A program made the position numbers and the translations under genes. From assembly GCF_000276805.1 (NCBI RefSeq), contig NZ_AKXQ01000002.1:207698-271697 (forward strand): a stretch of 64,000 bases of DNA. The letters are read 5' to 3'. How positions within the stretch are numbered: the stretch's first letter is position 1; every line of letters begins with the position of its first letter. The DNA is from Moritella dasanensis ArB 0140. GTDB taxonomy: Bacteria > Pseudomonadota > Gammaproteobacteria > Enterobacterales > Moritellaceae. A model generated the notes under the pieces. It had not been told where the DNA came from. It saw nothing but the letters and a program-made list of their open reading frames with translations, and ran no database searches. Shown one piece after another: positions 51,832 to 60,270 of the stretch.

Positions 51832-53733
51832 ATGAAAATCAAATTACTCTCTAGTGCTATTATTTTATCGCTTTCTTTACCTCTACTTGCCGCTGATGGC
51901 GATTTACACGATGTTACGATTTTAGGTACATCAGACTTACATGGTCACTTTATGCCATGGGATTATGCCAGTGATAAAGCCAATACACGCGGCAGTCTCA
52001 GCCAAATAGCAACCAAAGTTAAAGCAATCCGCCACGATGAAAAGAATGTCATTTTAGTCGATGCTGGTGACACTACCCAAGGCAATTTTGTCGAAACGTT
52101 TAAGCATGAAAAAACAGACCCTATGATGCTTGGATTTAATGAAATGCAATACGATGTTTGGGTGCTAGGTAATCATGAGTTTGATTTTGGGTTAAAAGTG
52201 CTTAATCGTGCATTAACACAATTTAAAGGCAATGCACTTGCAGGTAATATCGAAACAAAAGACGGTAACCCTTTCCTACCAAGCTACAAGATCATAGAGC
52301 GTAACGGCATTAAGATCGGTATTATCGGTATGGATACACCGATGACCCAAGTATTTGCAGAAGGCACCAACCGTTTAGGTGGCATGACCTTTACCAACCC
52401 TACGCTTGAAGTTAAAAAAGTAATCAGTAAAATAAAAGATAACGTCGACTCGATAGTGCTTGTCGCCCACATGGGACTCGATAATGAAAACAACATCGCC
52501 GATACTGGTGTGACCGATATTGCTAACGCAAACCCAGAACTTGATGCCATTGTTGCTGGACATATGCACACGAAAATAGACAAAACCGTCGTTAACGGGG
52601 TGATTGTTACCGAACCAGATAAATACGGACGCGCACTATCGCGTATTGATTTACAATTTGTGGAAAAAGACGGTAAATTCACATTAGTAAACAAAGATAG
52701 CTTCACCTACAAAATTTCAGGCACTCACTCTGATGAAAAAATGGAAGCGCTCTACCAGCCTTACCACAAACGCCTTCGTGCCAATGCTAACCGCGTTGTC
52801 GCCACGTTAACTGGCACTGACTTAGTCCCAGAAAATGAAGTCCGCGGTATCCCGCAAGTACACGTTCAAGATACCGGTATTAGCGCCCTATACCAAGAAG
52901 CTAGCTTCTTTTATGCGCCCAAAGCAAATGTGATCGCATTACAAATTGATAATGATTTTGCCGAGTTAGATACGGGTAAAATAAAAGCCAAAGACATTGC
53001 TTATAACTACCAATATGCGGGTGGTGAAATAACGGTTTATGAAATGACCGGCAAAGATCTAAAAACCTACATGGAATGGTCTGCGGGTTATTTCAACTCT
53101 GTTAAAGCAGGCGATGTAACGTATAGCTTTGATCTAAAAAGACGTTCATCAAAATATTCGACCAATGATTTTTTTGCTGGCGTCACTTACACTATCGACC
53201 TCACTAAACCAGCAGGCGATCGTATTACTGCATTACAGTTTGCAGATGGTACACCGGTTAAGATGGACAGTGACATTAGATTGGGCATGAATAGTTACCG
53301 CATGGGACATTTAACCCGAAAAGGTGGTGTATTAGCGGGTAGACAATTCCCTGTTATTTTTGATACAAAAGCGAAATACGGTGAAGATGCGGGCACAATT
53401 CGTAATCTAACCATGCGCTATTTGACTGAAGAGAAAAAAGGTCAATATCAAGGCCAAACAATGCAACGTTGGAAACTATCCGGTCTTAGTGGATATGAGC
53501 AGCAGCGCCAGATCGTAACACAGCTCATCAATAGCGGAGAAGTGGACGTACTGAAAAGCAAAAATGGTCGCTATAGCAATGTAGCCGCTATCAACGTCAA
53601 AGATTTTATGTTTGCTTCTACAGAAAAAGCGCAGCTTAAACTCACTGAACTTAAACAACAGATCTCAGCAGCATCAAAGCAAGACAAAGTGTTATTACAG
53701 CAGCAAGTTATCTTAATCAACGCATTAAATTAA
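51832..53733 (+). CDS. Periplasmic bifunctional metallophosphatase/5'-nucleotidase
   Basis: 633 aa from the ATG at 51832; 51820 is an alternative. The N-terminus is a signal peptide (MKIKLLSSAIILSLSLPLLAA). The metallophosphoesterase half has SDLHGHF, VDAGDTTQG, GNHEFDFG and VAGHMHTK, the two-metal ligands. The C-terminal nucleotide-binding half (about 330-560) carries NYQYAGGEITVYEMTGKDL, NSVKAGDVTYSF and NSYRMG. The layout resembles CpdB/YfkN-type 2',3'-cyclic phosphodiesterase/3'-nucleotidases. It probably scavenges phosphate and nucleosides from extracellular nucleotides. It ends in a Gln/Lys-rich helical tail. It is monocistronic. Confidence 0.9.
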   Translation: MKIKLLSSAIILSLSLPLLAADGDLHDVTILGTSDLHGHFMPWDYASDKANTRGSLSQIATKVKAIRHDEKNVILVDAGDTTQGNFVETFKHEKTDPMMLGFNEMQYDVWVLGNHEFDFGLKVLNRALTQFKGNALAGNIETKDGNPFLPSYKIIERNGIKIGIIGMDTPMTQVFAEGTNRLGGMTFTNPTLEVKKVISKIKDNVDSIVLVAHMGLDNENNIADTGVTDIANANPELDAIVAGHMHTKIDKTVVNGVIVTEPDKYGRALSRIDLQFVEKDGKFTLVNKDSFTYKISGTHSDEKMEALYQPYHKRLRANANRVVATLTGTDLVPENEVRGIPQVHVQDTGISALYQEASFFYAPKANVIALQIDNDFAELDTGKIKAKDIAYNYQYAGGEITVYEMTGKDLKTYMEWSAGYFNSVKAGDVTYSFDLKRRSSKYSTNDFFAGVTYTIDLTKPAGDRITALQFADGTPVKMDSDIRLGMNSYRMGHLTRKGGVLAGRQFPVIFDTKAKYGEDAGTIRNLTMRYLTEEKKGQYQGQTMQRWKLSGLSGYEQQRQIVTQLINSGEVDVLKSKNGRYSNVAAINVKDFMFASTEKAQLKLTELKQQISAASKQDKVLLQQQVILINALN

Positions 53734-54026
53734 TCATTTTGACTAAGGCATAAGAAATCACAAAGACGTACACCGTAATCTTTGCTGTGTACGTCTAAAT
53801 TAACCGCTGCTTTCCTTCTATCATGACGTTCCAATTGTCACTCTGAATAAATTTCAGCCAAGTTAACATCACACTCATAGCAAACTCGCCTCTGTAAAGC
53901 TTAATTTCTTGCTCTCTTGCTGCGCTTAGCTTAACCTCAAGCTATTAGTAGAGAGATATATCGCCGCTCTGCAAAACAGAAAACAAATCGTTAATTCGAT
54001 TAATATTTACCCGGATAAGGCTTAAC
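53734..54026. other. Intergenic region before the sbcB remnant
   Basis: The perfect 10-bp hairpin AGACGTACAC (53764-53773) / GTGTACGTCT (53787-53796) follows the nucleotidase and probably ends its transcript, though without a T-run. The promoter of sbcB should lie in 53930-54010. A 27-codon minus-strand frame (53795-53878) is too weak to call. Confidence 0.5.
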
Positions 54027-54107
54027 ATGACCAAAGACTTACAAAAAACAACAACTAAAAACGTAAGTGATCAGCCTACTTTTTATTGGCACGATTATGA
54101 AACGTAA
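54027..54107 (+). pseudogene. sbcB: Truncated exonuclease I gene (5' stub of sbcB)
   Basis: 26 codons, then TAA. QPTFYWHDYET at the end is the conserved N-terminus of exonuclease I (E. coli ...STFLFHDYETFG), carrying the first catalytic DxE pair (Asp and Glu of HDYET). Where FG should follow, the sequence changes to ATTGTAAG. AAGG lies 6 nt before the ATG, so this is the real gene start, not a chance match. The rest of sbcB is absent for the remaining 10 kb. The change of gene content here marks the left edge of an island that has inserted into, or replaced, the rest of sbcB. Confidence 0.85.
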
Positions 54108-54458
54108 ATTGTAAGACATTGATTTTAAGCACATAAAAATACAGTAATAGAAGAGAATTATTATGTGGACGGTTTGTGATGCAAAAACAAATAATTCTTT
54201 AACGTAACTATCTATTATATAAATAAAAGTATAGATGCCTTAAAAATAATCAAAGAGATATGTTTAAATAATCACAGACCATCTTAGCCTAGCCCTACCA
54301 CCGCATAAGATGTCCTTCCTCTCATAAATAATTATGCCGGTTTTAGAGTGCTAATTCCGATCGGCTATTCCCCCTGTGTTCGGATATCCCAAAATATGCA
54401 ATCTGATCAACTAACGTTGCTATCGGAAATATCAATGTGGGTAAATCGAAACATAAAA
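54108..54458. other. Left end of the island, no gene
   Basis: 350 bp, AT-rich. It begins at the sbcB break point. The probable attachment-site core lies around GATTATGAAACG (54092-54103). No direct repeat of that word was found elsewhere in the window, so the right end should be beyond 64000. Confidence 0.45.
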
Positions 54459-54893
54459 TCACCAACTGGTCTCAGTACAATAGGCATTAGTTAATCGAGG
54501 GTTTCTGGATTGATGAACAGGTCTTTCTTCAACACTGGAAGCGCTGGTCAACGAAGTTAAAGGTGTTAGTAGATAACAACCACCACCTGCATCGGTAATG
54601 ACTGATAAGGCGAGTAGATAGTGACAGGCATCATCATTCAATAACACGACAAATTCAGGGTTATCTATCATTCGTTGAATGAAATATTGGATTTCTTCAT
54701 CAGCATCAAATAATGAACTATCAACATCACTTTCTTCCAGCAGTATGAGAAAGGCATCGTATTCACTCCAGATGTCAACAGTGGTATTCAAGCAACCATT
54801 GAATGGGCTAATCAACTCATTATTCAATGCTGTTTTAACTTGTTCTGGTAGTGCGAGCTCATTAATAAGGTTGAAGTTCTTAATCACTTTCAT
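54459..54893 (-). CDS. Uncharacterised acidic island protein
   Basis: 144 aa. It is acidic in the middle (LLEESDVDSSLFDADEEIQYF), with a hydrophobic C-terminal half (HYLLALSVITDAGGGCYLLTPL) and a Ser/Arg-rich tail. No family is recognised. A 7-bp tandem repeat sits in its promoter region (54912-54946), 19 bp before the start codon. The position next to the integrase suggests an element-borne gene. It could be an antirestriction-type or regulatory protein, but the sequence does not show this. Confidence 0.6.
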   Translation of the reverse strand: MKVIKNFNLINELALPEQVKTALNNELISPFNGCLNTTVDIWSEYDAFLILLEESDVDSSLFDADEEIQYFIQRMIDNPEFVVLLNDDACHYLLALSVITDAGGGCYLLTPLTSLTSASSVEERPVHQSRNPRLTNAYCTETSW

Positions 54894-54911
54894 TGGTTGT
54901 ATTCCTTATGT

Positions 54912-54946
54912 ATTAACAATCAACAATCAACAATCAATAATCAATA
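54912..54946. repeat. 7-bp tandem repeat, five units
   Basis: ATTAACA, ATCAACA, ATCAACA, ATCAATA, ATCAATA in a row, directly upstream of the start at 54893. A change in unit number would move the promoter relative to the start codon. Confidence 0.75.
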
Positions 54947-54999
54947 ATCATGATATTTATATATTCTTCAGCCTTGTTTTATTACGCTACTGATCTGTA

Positions 55000-56177
55000 T
55001 TAACCTTCTACCATGCTCGATATCATTGATGCCGTTTCACGTTGCTTACCCTCACTTAATTTGGCATAGCGTAATGTGCCAGATATGTCTTTATGATTTA
55101 GCAGCTTCTGAACGGCACTGATATCAACACCGTTAGAGATCAGGTTACTCGCTACCGAATGCCTTGCCGTATGCAGCAATACTTCATCAGGATTATCTAT
55201 CTTCGCTATTCGTTTAATAATATCGAAGGCGTCACGAGGACGCGCTATTGGCTTCCCCTTTTTATGTGGTGCAGGGAAGAGGTAATTATTGCCCGATCTT
55301 TTAGGGACCGATTGCAGGATCTCTATCATCAAGTCGGAGAGATAAATGATGTGATATGTGCCGTTCTTGGTGCGTGGGATGGTTAGGGTGCGTTTCTCGT
55401 AGTTAATATCACTATGCTGTCTGAAACGTAACTCACCTTCACGACAGCCAATTAAATGTAGCAATGCAATGAAGTTACCAATACTCGGTTTCGGATAGGC
55501 TCTAGCAGCTTTGATGATGCGTTTAGTCTCATTAATGTCACAATAACGAGTACGAGCATTATTCTCGGGTAGTCTGCCACATTGATTATATCGTGCATTG
55601 AGTACGTCAATTTCCCCATAGTCTTGAGGAGTGCCAAAACCCTATTACAACTAGCGGTGCCTATAGTTTATCTTTATACTTAGTTTCACTCAGGGTTAAG
55701 TGAAGCTTCATTACATGGCTAACAGTTAGCTCGTTATATTTAATGTTAGCAATAGAATTACAATGCTTACGAAATCGTTTTTCATCAATACCCCATGTTT
55801 TCTTGCGACGTTTTGTTAGTGGTAAGTATGTATCGTAGAAGAATGACTTAACGGTTGGGTAATCAACTTGATTGTCACGTTCAGCTTTAGGATCTACCCC
55901 ATCAGCAATCATACTTTATATACTTACGCGCTACCTTTCTTACTTGGTTAATATCAATATCAGGGGAACGTCCGATGGTGACACTGCATTTACGTCCGCT
56001 GAATTTATAACGTAATAGAAAACGTTTATTACCTGTTTTACCGGCTAGGCATTTCAAACCGATGATTTCAGTGTCAGATACTTCGAGTTCTGTTGATGAT
56101 GAATTTGCTTGATTGGATGGAAGGGGTTTTAGATTGGCATTTGTGAATTTAAATGTCTTGGTGGTGATGGTTGTCAT
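55000..56177 (-). pseudogene. Tyrosine-family integrase, broken by at least three frameshifts
   Basis: A P4/phage-type integrase of about 390 aa when frames are joined. The N-terminal DUF4102-like domain (56177-55902: GLKCLAGKTGNKRFLLRYKF, then SVTIGRSPDI) shifts frame at MIADGVDPKAERDN (near 55911). It shifts again near 55660 (DKL to IGTASCNRVLALLKT) and near 55600 (KTMG to GEIDVLNARYNQ). The catalytic domain carries RxxE-type GCREGELR, then HTARHSVASNL (H-x-x-R) and the tyrosine region KDISGTLRYAKL. The frames together are full length, so the inactivation is recent. It is the likely source of the insertion into sbcB. Confidence 0.85.
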
Positions 56178-56245
56178 GATTAATACCTCGTCTGGTTAGG
56201 GATACAAGGTATTAATATGTTCTTGAAATGGAGTTAGGTACGAAG
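56038..56245 (-). repeat. Direct repeat of integrase start region, copy 1
   Basis: About 200 bp covering the first ~45 integrase codons and the upstream region. It is closely similar to 61581-61815, in the same direction, 5.57 kb apart. The upstream 60 bp is nearly identical. Confidence 0.8.
56180..56215. promoter_or_regulatory. Palindrome upstream of integrase, copy 1
   Basis: The perfect arms TTAATACCT (56180-56188) and AGGTATTAA (56207-56215), 18 nt apart, sit 3 bp before the integrase start codon. It is repeated at 61748-61783. It may be a repressor operator or an excisionase/integrase arm site. Confidence 0.6.
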
Positions 56246-56308
56246 ATACTGGTTAAAATACAAAACCGTGGCCAAAATTTGTTGACCACTACACAGATTC
56301 ACATCTAG

Positions 56309-56325
56309 TTAAGTGGTTAACTTAA
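56309..56325. promoter_or_regulatory. Dyad in the darT-like promoter region
   Basis: TTAAGT-GGTTA-ACTTAA, 6-bp arms, about 95 bp before the toxin start codon. TTGACC (56282-56287) just upstream is a -35-like word. It is a candidate operator for autoregulation. Confidence 0.4.
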
Positions 56326-56420
56326 TAGCTACATATAAATAAAAAGAAATTTCAACATGTCAGATTTATAACTGGCTTGTAATATTAGAGATTACTAGTA
56401 AAGGAAAGGAAAGGAAAATA

Positions 56421-58157
56421 ATGTCTTTTTGGAAATCAATTTTATACTTTATAGGTTTTGCATTTGATGATAACGGTTATAATAAATTTGGCTTTAACCG
56501 AGATGGTGAAGATGTTGATGGTTATGATAAAAATGGCTTCAAAGGATTTAATATTCATTATCGCTGGAACCGAGATGGAATAAATCAAACCACTGGAATC
56601 AAATTTGACCAATGGGGGAAAGACGAAGATGGCTACGATAAAGATGGCTACGAGTCAAATGGATTTGATCGTAATGGAATTCATAAAGTAACAGGTACTA
56701 AGTATAAGGAAGATGGTTACGATAAGGACGGTTATGATCGAAATAATTGGTACTGGAATGCAATTCATAGGTTAACAGGAACACAACTAGATCCAGACGG
56801 ATTTAATAAAGATGGTTATAGTGGTTGTTTACCTCAATATACCCAAGGCTCCGACGTTAAGGCACATACAAAGGCTTGGAGGGATGCTTTTGATAATGGT
56901 TTCGATAGAGCAGGCTTTAACAGGGATGCTTGGAATAAAGATGGTGTTAATAGAGAAACGGGAACAAAGTATGATGTGAGGGGTGAAAAATGGGGGTATG
57001 ACGAAGACGGCTGGAATACGAATGGCTGGGATAGGAATGCAATTCACAAAAAAACAGATTGTCGGTTTGATGATGAAGGATACCGAAAGGACGGTTCAAG
57101 GAACCTTGCGGTAGTTTGTAAACAAAATCTAGGACAGGATGAATATAATCTAGCTGTAAAATATTTGCACTTTGAACATAATAGTAGCAGCGGGGAACTT
57201 TCAAGGTTGGCTATGACGGCTGCCGAATTGGGGCATGCACAAGCTCAATACCTCCTCGGTTTGTTATTTGAGGGGGGAAAATATTTTCCCAAAGACCACC
57301 CTATAAAGAATACGCGACGCTTCCCCCCCCAGCCAATAACTATTCCAAAATATTTTGAGCCATCACTGAGTTCACTTTTTATGATGGAATCAGGAATACC
57401 ACCTAATCACGAAGAGGCTATGAAATGGTATTATTCCGCAGCAAAGCAAGGGCATGATACTGCAAAATTAAGGCTGGATTACTTAAGAGACAAACGTGAT
57501 CCTATTTGTTTAGAAGCCCTAGAGGCAGACCTATTAAATAGCAGTGTTTTAGATAAATTAAATATTAATTATATTTATCACATGACACATATCGATAATA
57601 TTGAAAGTATATTGAAGCAAGGACTTCTTTCACATAAAAATGCACCTGTACTACACGATATTAGCGACCCTGATGTGAATAGTCGAAGAATCAAAACTGA
57701 ACCTATATATAATAGAAGTATTCACTCTTATGTACCTTTTTACTTTAATCCAAGAAATGCAATGCTGTACTCAAGGAAGCATATTCAAGATAGCATAGTT
57801 ATTTTAGCTGTTGATAGAAGTTTGATTTATGCAAAATCTTCATTAACAACGGATGGTAATGCAGCATCAAGCAATACTGGGTTTTCTAATAAATCCGATG
57901 ATTTAAACGTTCTGAGTTGGGAATGCATAAACTCAAAATACTGGAATGATTTTTTTGATGGAAAAAGAAAAAGCATGTCTGAAGTGTTAGTTTATAGCTC
58001 TGTAGAACCAAGCTCGATACTTAAATTTATTTGTAAGAACCCATCTACACAAAACGTTGTAAGTAAACTTTTAGCGGTTGAAAATATAAATACTCCGGTA
58101 GTCGTCAATAAGAGCTTCTATTTTGACACTAGTGATACTGTCGGTGTTATTCAATGA
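56421..58157 (+). CDS. DarT-like DNA ADP-ribosyltransferase with GYD-repeat and Sel1-repeat N-terminal extension
   Basis: 578 aa, three parts. Residues 1-15 are an amphipathic segment (SFWKSILYFIGFAF). About 16-235 are degenerate aromatic repeats of the type DGYDKDGYDRNG, with longer NGIHxxTGTK units. Residues 259-285 and 327-360 are two Sel1 repeats (EAMKWYYSAAKQGHDTAKLR). Residues ~380-560 match DarT (DUF4433): IYHMTHIDNIESILKQGLLS, SRRI, SYVPFYFNPRNAMLYSRKH and the catalytic Glu521 in MSEVLVYS. DarT enzymes ADP-ribosylate thymidine in single-stranded DNA using NAD. Canonical DarT is ~210 aa, so this is a large fusion. AAAGG is repeated three times before the ATG. A C8 run lies at 57323-57330. 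Confidence 0.82.
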   Translation: MSFWKSILYFIGFAFDDNGYNKFGFNRDGEDVDGYDKNGFKGFNIHYRWNRDGINQTTGIKFDQWGKDEDGYDKDGYESNGFDRNGIHKVTGTKYKEDGYDKDGYDRNNWYWNAIHRLTGTQLDPDGFNKDGYSGCLPQYTQGSDVKAHTKAWRDAFDNGFDRAGFNRDAWNKDGVNRETGTKYDVRGEKWGYDEDGWNTNGWDRNAIHKKTDCRFDDEGYRKDGSRNLAVVCKQNLGQDEYNLAVKYLHFEHNSSSGELSRLAMTAAELGHAQAQYLLGLLFEGGKYFPKDHPIKNTRRFPPQPITIPKYFEPSLSSLFMMESGIPPNHEEAMKWYYSAAKQGHDTAKLRLDYLRDKRDPICLEALEADLLNSSVLDKLNINYIYHMTHIDNIESILKQGLLSHKNAPVLHDISDPDVNSRRIKTEPIYNRSIHSYVPFYFNPRNAMLYSRKHIQDSIVILAVDRSLIYAKSSLTTDGNAASSNTGFSNKSDDLNVLSWECINSKYWNDFFDGKRKSMSEVLVYSSVEPSSILKFICKNPSTQNVVSKLLAVENINTPVVVNKSFYFDTSDTVGVIQ

Positions 58158-58167
58158 TGAGATACGT

Positions 58168-58848
58168 ATGAACTTAAGAGTAATTAATGGGAATATTTTT
58201 ACTACTGACTGTCAGGTTATTGTAAATACAATTAACTGTGTTGGTGTAATGGGAGCAGGTATTGCACTCGAGTGCCGTTTACGCTATCCAGATATGTATA
58301 AAAAATACATCCTGTTGTGTAAAAACAATAATATTGATATCGGACTTTTATGGATATATAAATCTACTGATAAATGGGTTCTTAACTTTCCGACGAAAAG
58401 AGACTGGAAGCATCCGTCAAAAAAAGAATATTTGCATCAGGGGCTTTCAAAGTTTGTCAAAACATATGCAGAAAAAGGAATTGAATCAATTGCATTCCCA
58501 TTACTTGGGGCGGATAAAGGTGGGATACAGCAAGAGGAAAGTCTAGAAATTATGAAGTCGTACTTAGAAGATCTTTCAATAAAAGTTGAAATATACAGAT
58601 ACGATCCAAAGTCAAAAGATGATCTATATGAAAAAACAAAACTGTGGCTGTTTTCTAATGATTTAGACTTTATATCTTCATCAACAAAGCTAAGGAAAGA
58701 TTATGTTGTTAAAGTGATAAACGCCATGCAGTCAAATGACATCACACAATTAAACCAGTTAGCAAGAATTGACGGAATTGGACTTAAAACATTAGAAAAA
58801 ATATTCGTTGCAAGCACTTGTTCACCAAATCAGAGAGAACTTTTCTAA
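58168..58848 (+). CDS. DarG-like macro-domain antitoxin (DNA ADP-ribosylglycohydrolase)
   Basis: 226 aa. The ATG at 58168 matches the family start (MNLRVINGNIF); it lies 10 bp after the toxin stop codon, and a frame open to 58123 overlaps it. The macro domain (about 1-150) has the ADP-ribose-binding VNTINCVGVMGAGIALECRL, FPTKRDWKHPSKKEYLHQGL and AFPLLGADKGGI. This is the DarG pattern, whose members remove ADP-ribose from thymidine in DNA and also bind DarT. The C-terminal ~75 residues end in a helix-hairpin-helix-like QLARIDGIGLKTLEKIF. Pairing with the preceding DarT gene supports a toxin-antitoxin module. Confidence 0.88.
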   Translation: MNLRVINGNIFTTDCQVIVNTINCVGVMGAGIALECRLRYPDMYKKYILLCKNNNIDIGLLWIYKSTDKWVLNFPTKRDWKHPSKKEYLHQGLSKFVKTYAEKGIESIAFPLLGADKGGIQQEESLEIMKSYLEDLSIKVEIYRYDPKSKDDLYEKTKLWLFSNDLDFISSSTKLRKDYVVKVINAMQSNDITQLNQLARIDGIGLKTLEKIFVASTCSPNQRELF

Positions 58849-59180
58849 GTTATTCTAGTTGCACCTGACTCTATATAAAATTACTAAACCATCATATGAA
58901 TAGTATAGCAATAATCAGTAGCCTAATTGTAAATCAGGGTTTAGGTTAAATCTCAAACCTTGATAGTGGTGATTTTTATATTTGATTATGGTGATTATCC
59001 TACAGGTAATAACAGATACAATATCAATGCGGGAATATCAGCAACACTTCTACATTGCTACTATCTGGGGAGAAATTATAAACTAACCCTTGCGCATCAT
59101 TATCTGATATCTTCATTCTATACGACACTGGGGGCACTAATTATCGTAGGTCATGTGTGTATCTTTACGACGAATAGATA
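58849..59180. other. Intergenic region after the darG-like gene
   Basis: 330 bp. An 85-codon plus-strand frame at 58960-59217 starts without a ribosome-binding site and runs into the 3' end of the opposite gene, so I do not call it. AACCTTGATAGTGG and neighbouring words show no repeat. Nothing else is supported. Confidence 0.4.
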
Positions 59181-59921
59181 TTACGAAAGTTCGAAATTGG
59201 TAGTCTTATTGAAATAGCAGCAACGATCTGGGGATGGGTATTGGCCTGAGCCTTCTTGATAAGATTGATATCTCTCTGTAAACATATATACAATGAATAA
59301 ATCCTTATCGCGTACAGTTTTTGTTTTTTTTAAAAACATAACATCTAAATATGTATCACCTGGTTTCGAAGTTGTAAATAATCCGACATTTGCAGTGGTA
59401 TTCATTGGGCATAACTTAGCACTTAATATTCTCCCATATCTCTCCATCAGCCTTTCTCTATCCGTTTCACTTTTAGCAAGCTCTCTAATATCATCAATAA
59501 TATTTTGAACTTCTTGAGCTGCAAAAATCCAGTCCGTTCGTTTCAATGAAAGATTATAGTTTTTAACACTAGGTTGAATACTTCCTACAGTTACTGTGAT
59601 GTATTTTATTTCAACTAACGTTGAAATAATAATATTTATCGATTGGTTAATAGATTCTTTATGTTGATAATTTAAGGCACTTCTGGCAATTTCTCTTGAT
59701 GAGTTCGCAACTCTGAAAGATAAAAAGGTAGCGATAGAAGAGCCTATTGCAGCTATCGCAGATAATGTTGCTAGTACATTCGATGAGTTTTCGAAAAACA
59801 AAGTAAATTGCCTCTTATATTCTAAAAACATTGGTAAAAATTTAGGGTTTGGTATTGAGAAAAGCAAGAATAAGTATGTTAGACCTGCTCCTATCAACCA
59901 TCTATTATTTATTTTATTCAC
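59181..59921 (-). CDS. Two-helix membrane protein, unknown
   Basis: 246 aa. Two N-terminal membrane helices (NRWLIGAGLTYLFLLFSIP, about 7-25; VLATLSAIAAIGSSIATFLSF, about 48-68) precede a soluble helical domain (about 75-165) and a C-terminal part with Tyr/Gln/Gly/Pro-rich sequence (YQSYQEGSGQYPSPD). No family is recognised. The hairpin plus cytoplasmic domain is a layout seen in many membrane effectors of defence islands, but no catalytic motif is visible. It is convergent with the darTG-like pair, so it is not in the same operon. Confidence 0.65.
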   Translation of the reverse strand: MNKINNRWLIGAGLTYLFLLFSIPNPKFLPMFLEYKRQFTLFFENSSNVLATLSAIAAIGSSIATFLSFRVANSSREIARSALNYQHKESINQSINIIISTLVEIKYITVTVGSIQPSVKNYNLSLKRTDWIFAAQEVQNIIDDIRELAKSETDRERLMERYGRILSAKLCPMNTTANVGLFTTSKPGDTYLDVMFLKKTKTVRDKDLFIVYMFTERYQSYQEGSGQYPSPDRCCYFNKTTNFELS

Positions 59922-60270
59922 TTACTTACCTGCGATTCAACGTCCTAATTAACGATAATGGGTGTGTTTAGATGTTACTGCTTACTATTATGCCACATGT
60001 AAATAAAACTCTTATACATCAAACGTGTAACTATAATTAAAATAACGTTTCAACCTTCCACATTAATAAATAAGCCTAATTACGCATACCGATGCCAACG
60101 GGTAGTTGATGGACTAGGACAAGAAATGGACCGTAAAGTACAGGACAGCCTTGGATCTAGTGAGATTGCCTTGCGCACAGATTCTACATACGAAAGTACC
60201 AGATACACAAACAGGTACAACAGATACTCGCAAACCTGCGCTCCGTTGTACCTGTTTGTCATAATGATAC
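59922..60270. other. Intergenic region with a strong inverted repeat
   Basis: 350 bp. The perfect 15-bp arms ACAAACAGGTACAAC (60207-60221) and GTTGTACCTGTTTGT (60245-60259) lie 12 bp beyond the stop codon of the Mrr-like gene and probably end its transcript. Plus-strand frame 60080-60350 reads like a coding fragment (VVDGLGQEMDRKVQD) but has no recognised family; it may be a gene remnant. Confidence 0.5.

Noticed and set aside
53795..53878. 27-codon minus-strand frame upstream of sbcB
   Set aside because: No good ribosome-binding site and no homology that I recognise.
58960..59217. 85-codon plus-strand frame after the darG-like gene
   Set aside because: Poor start, overlaps the 3' end of the convergent membrane-protein gene, no motif.
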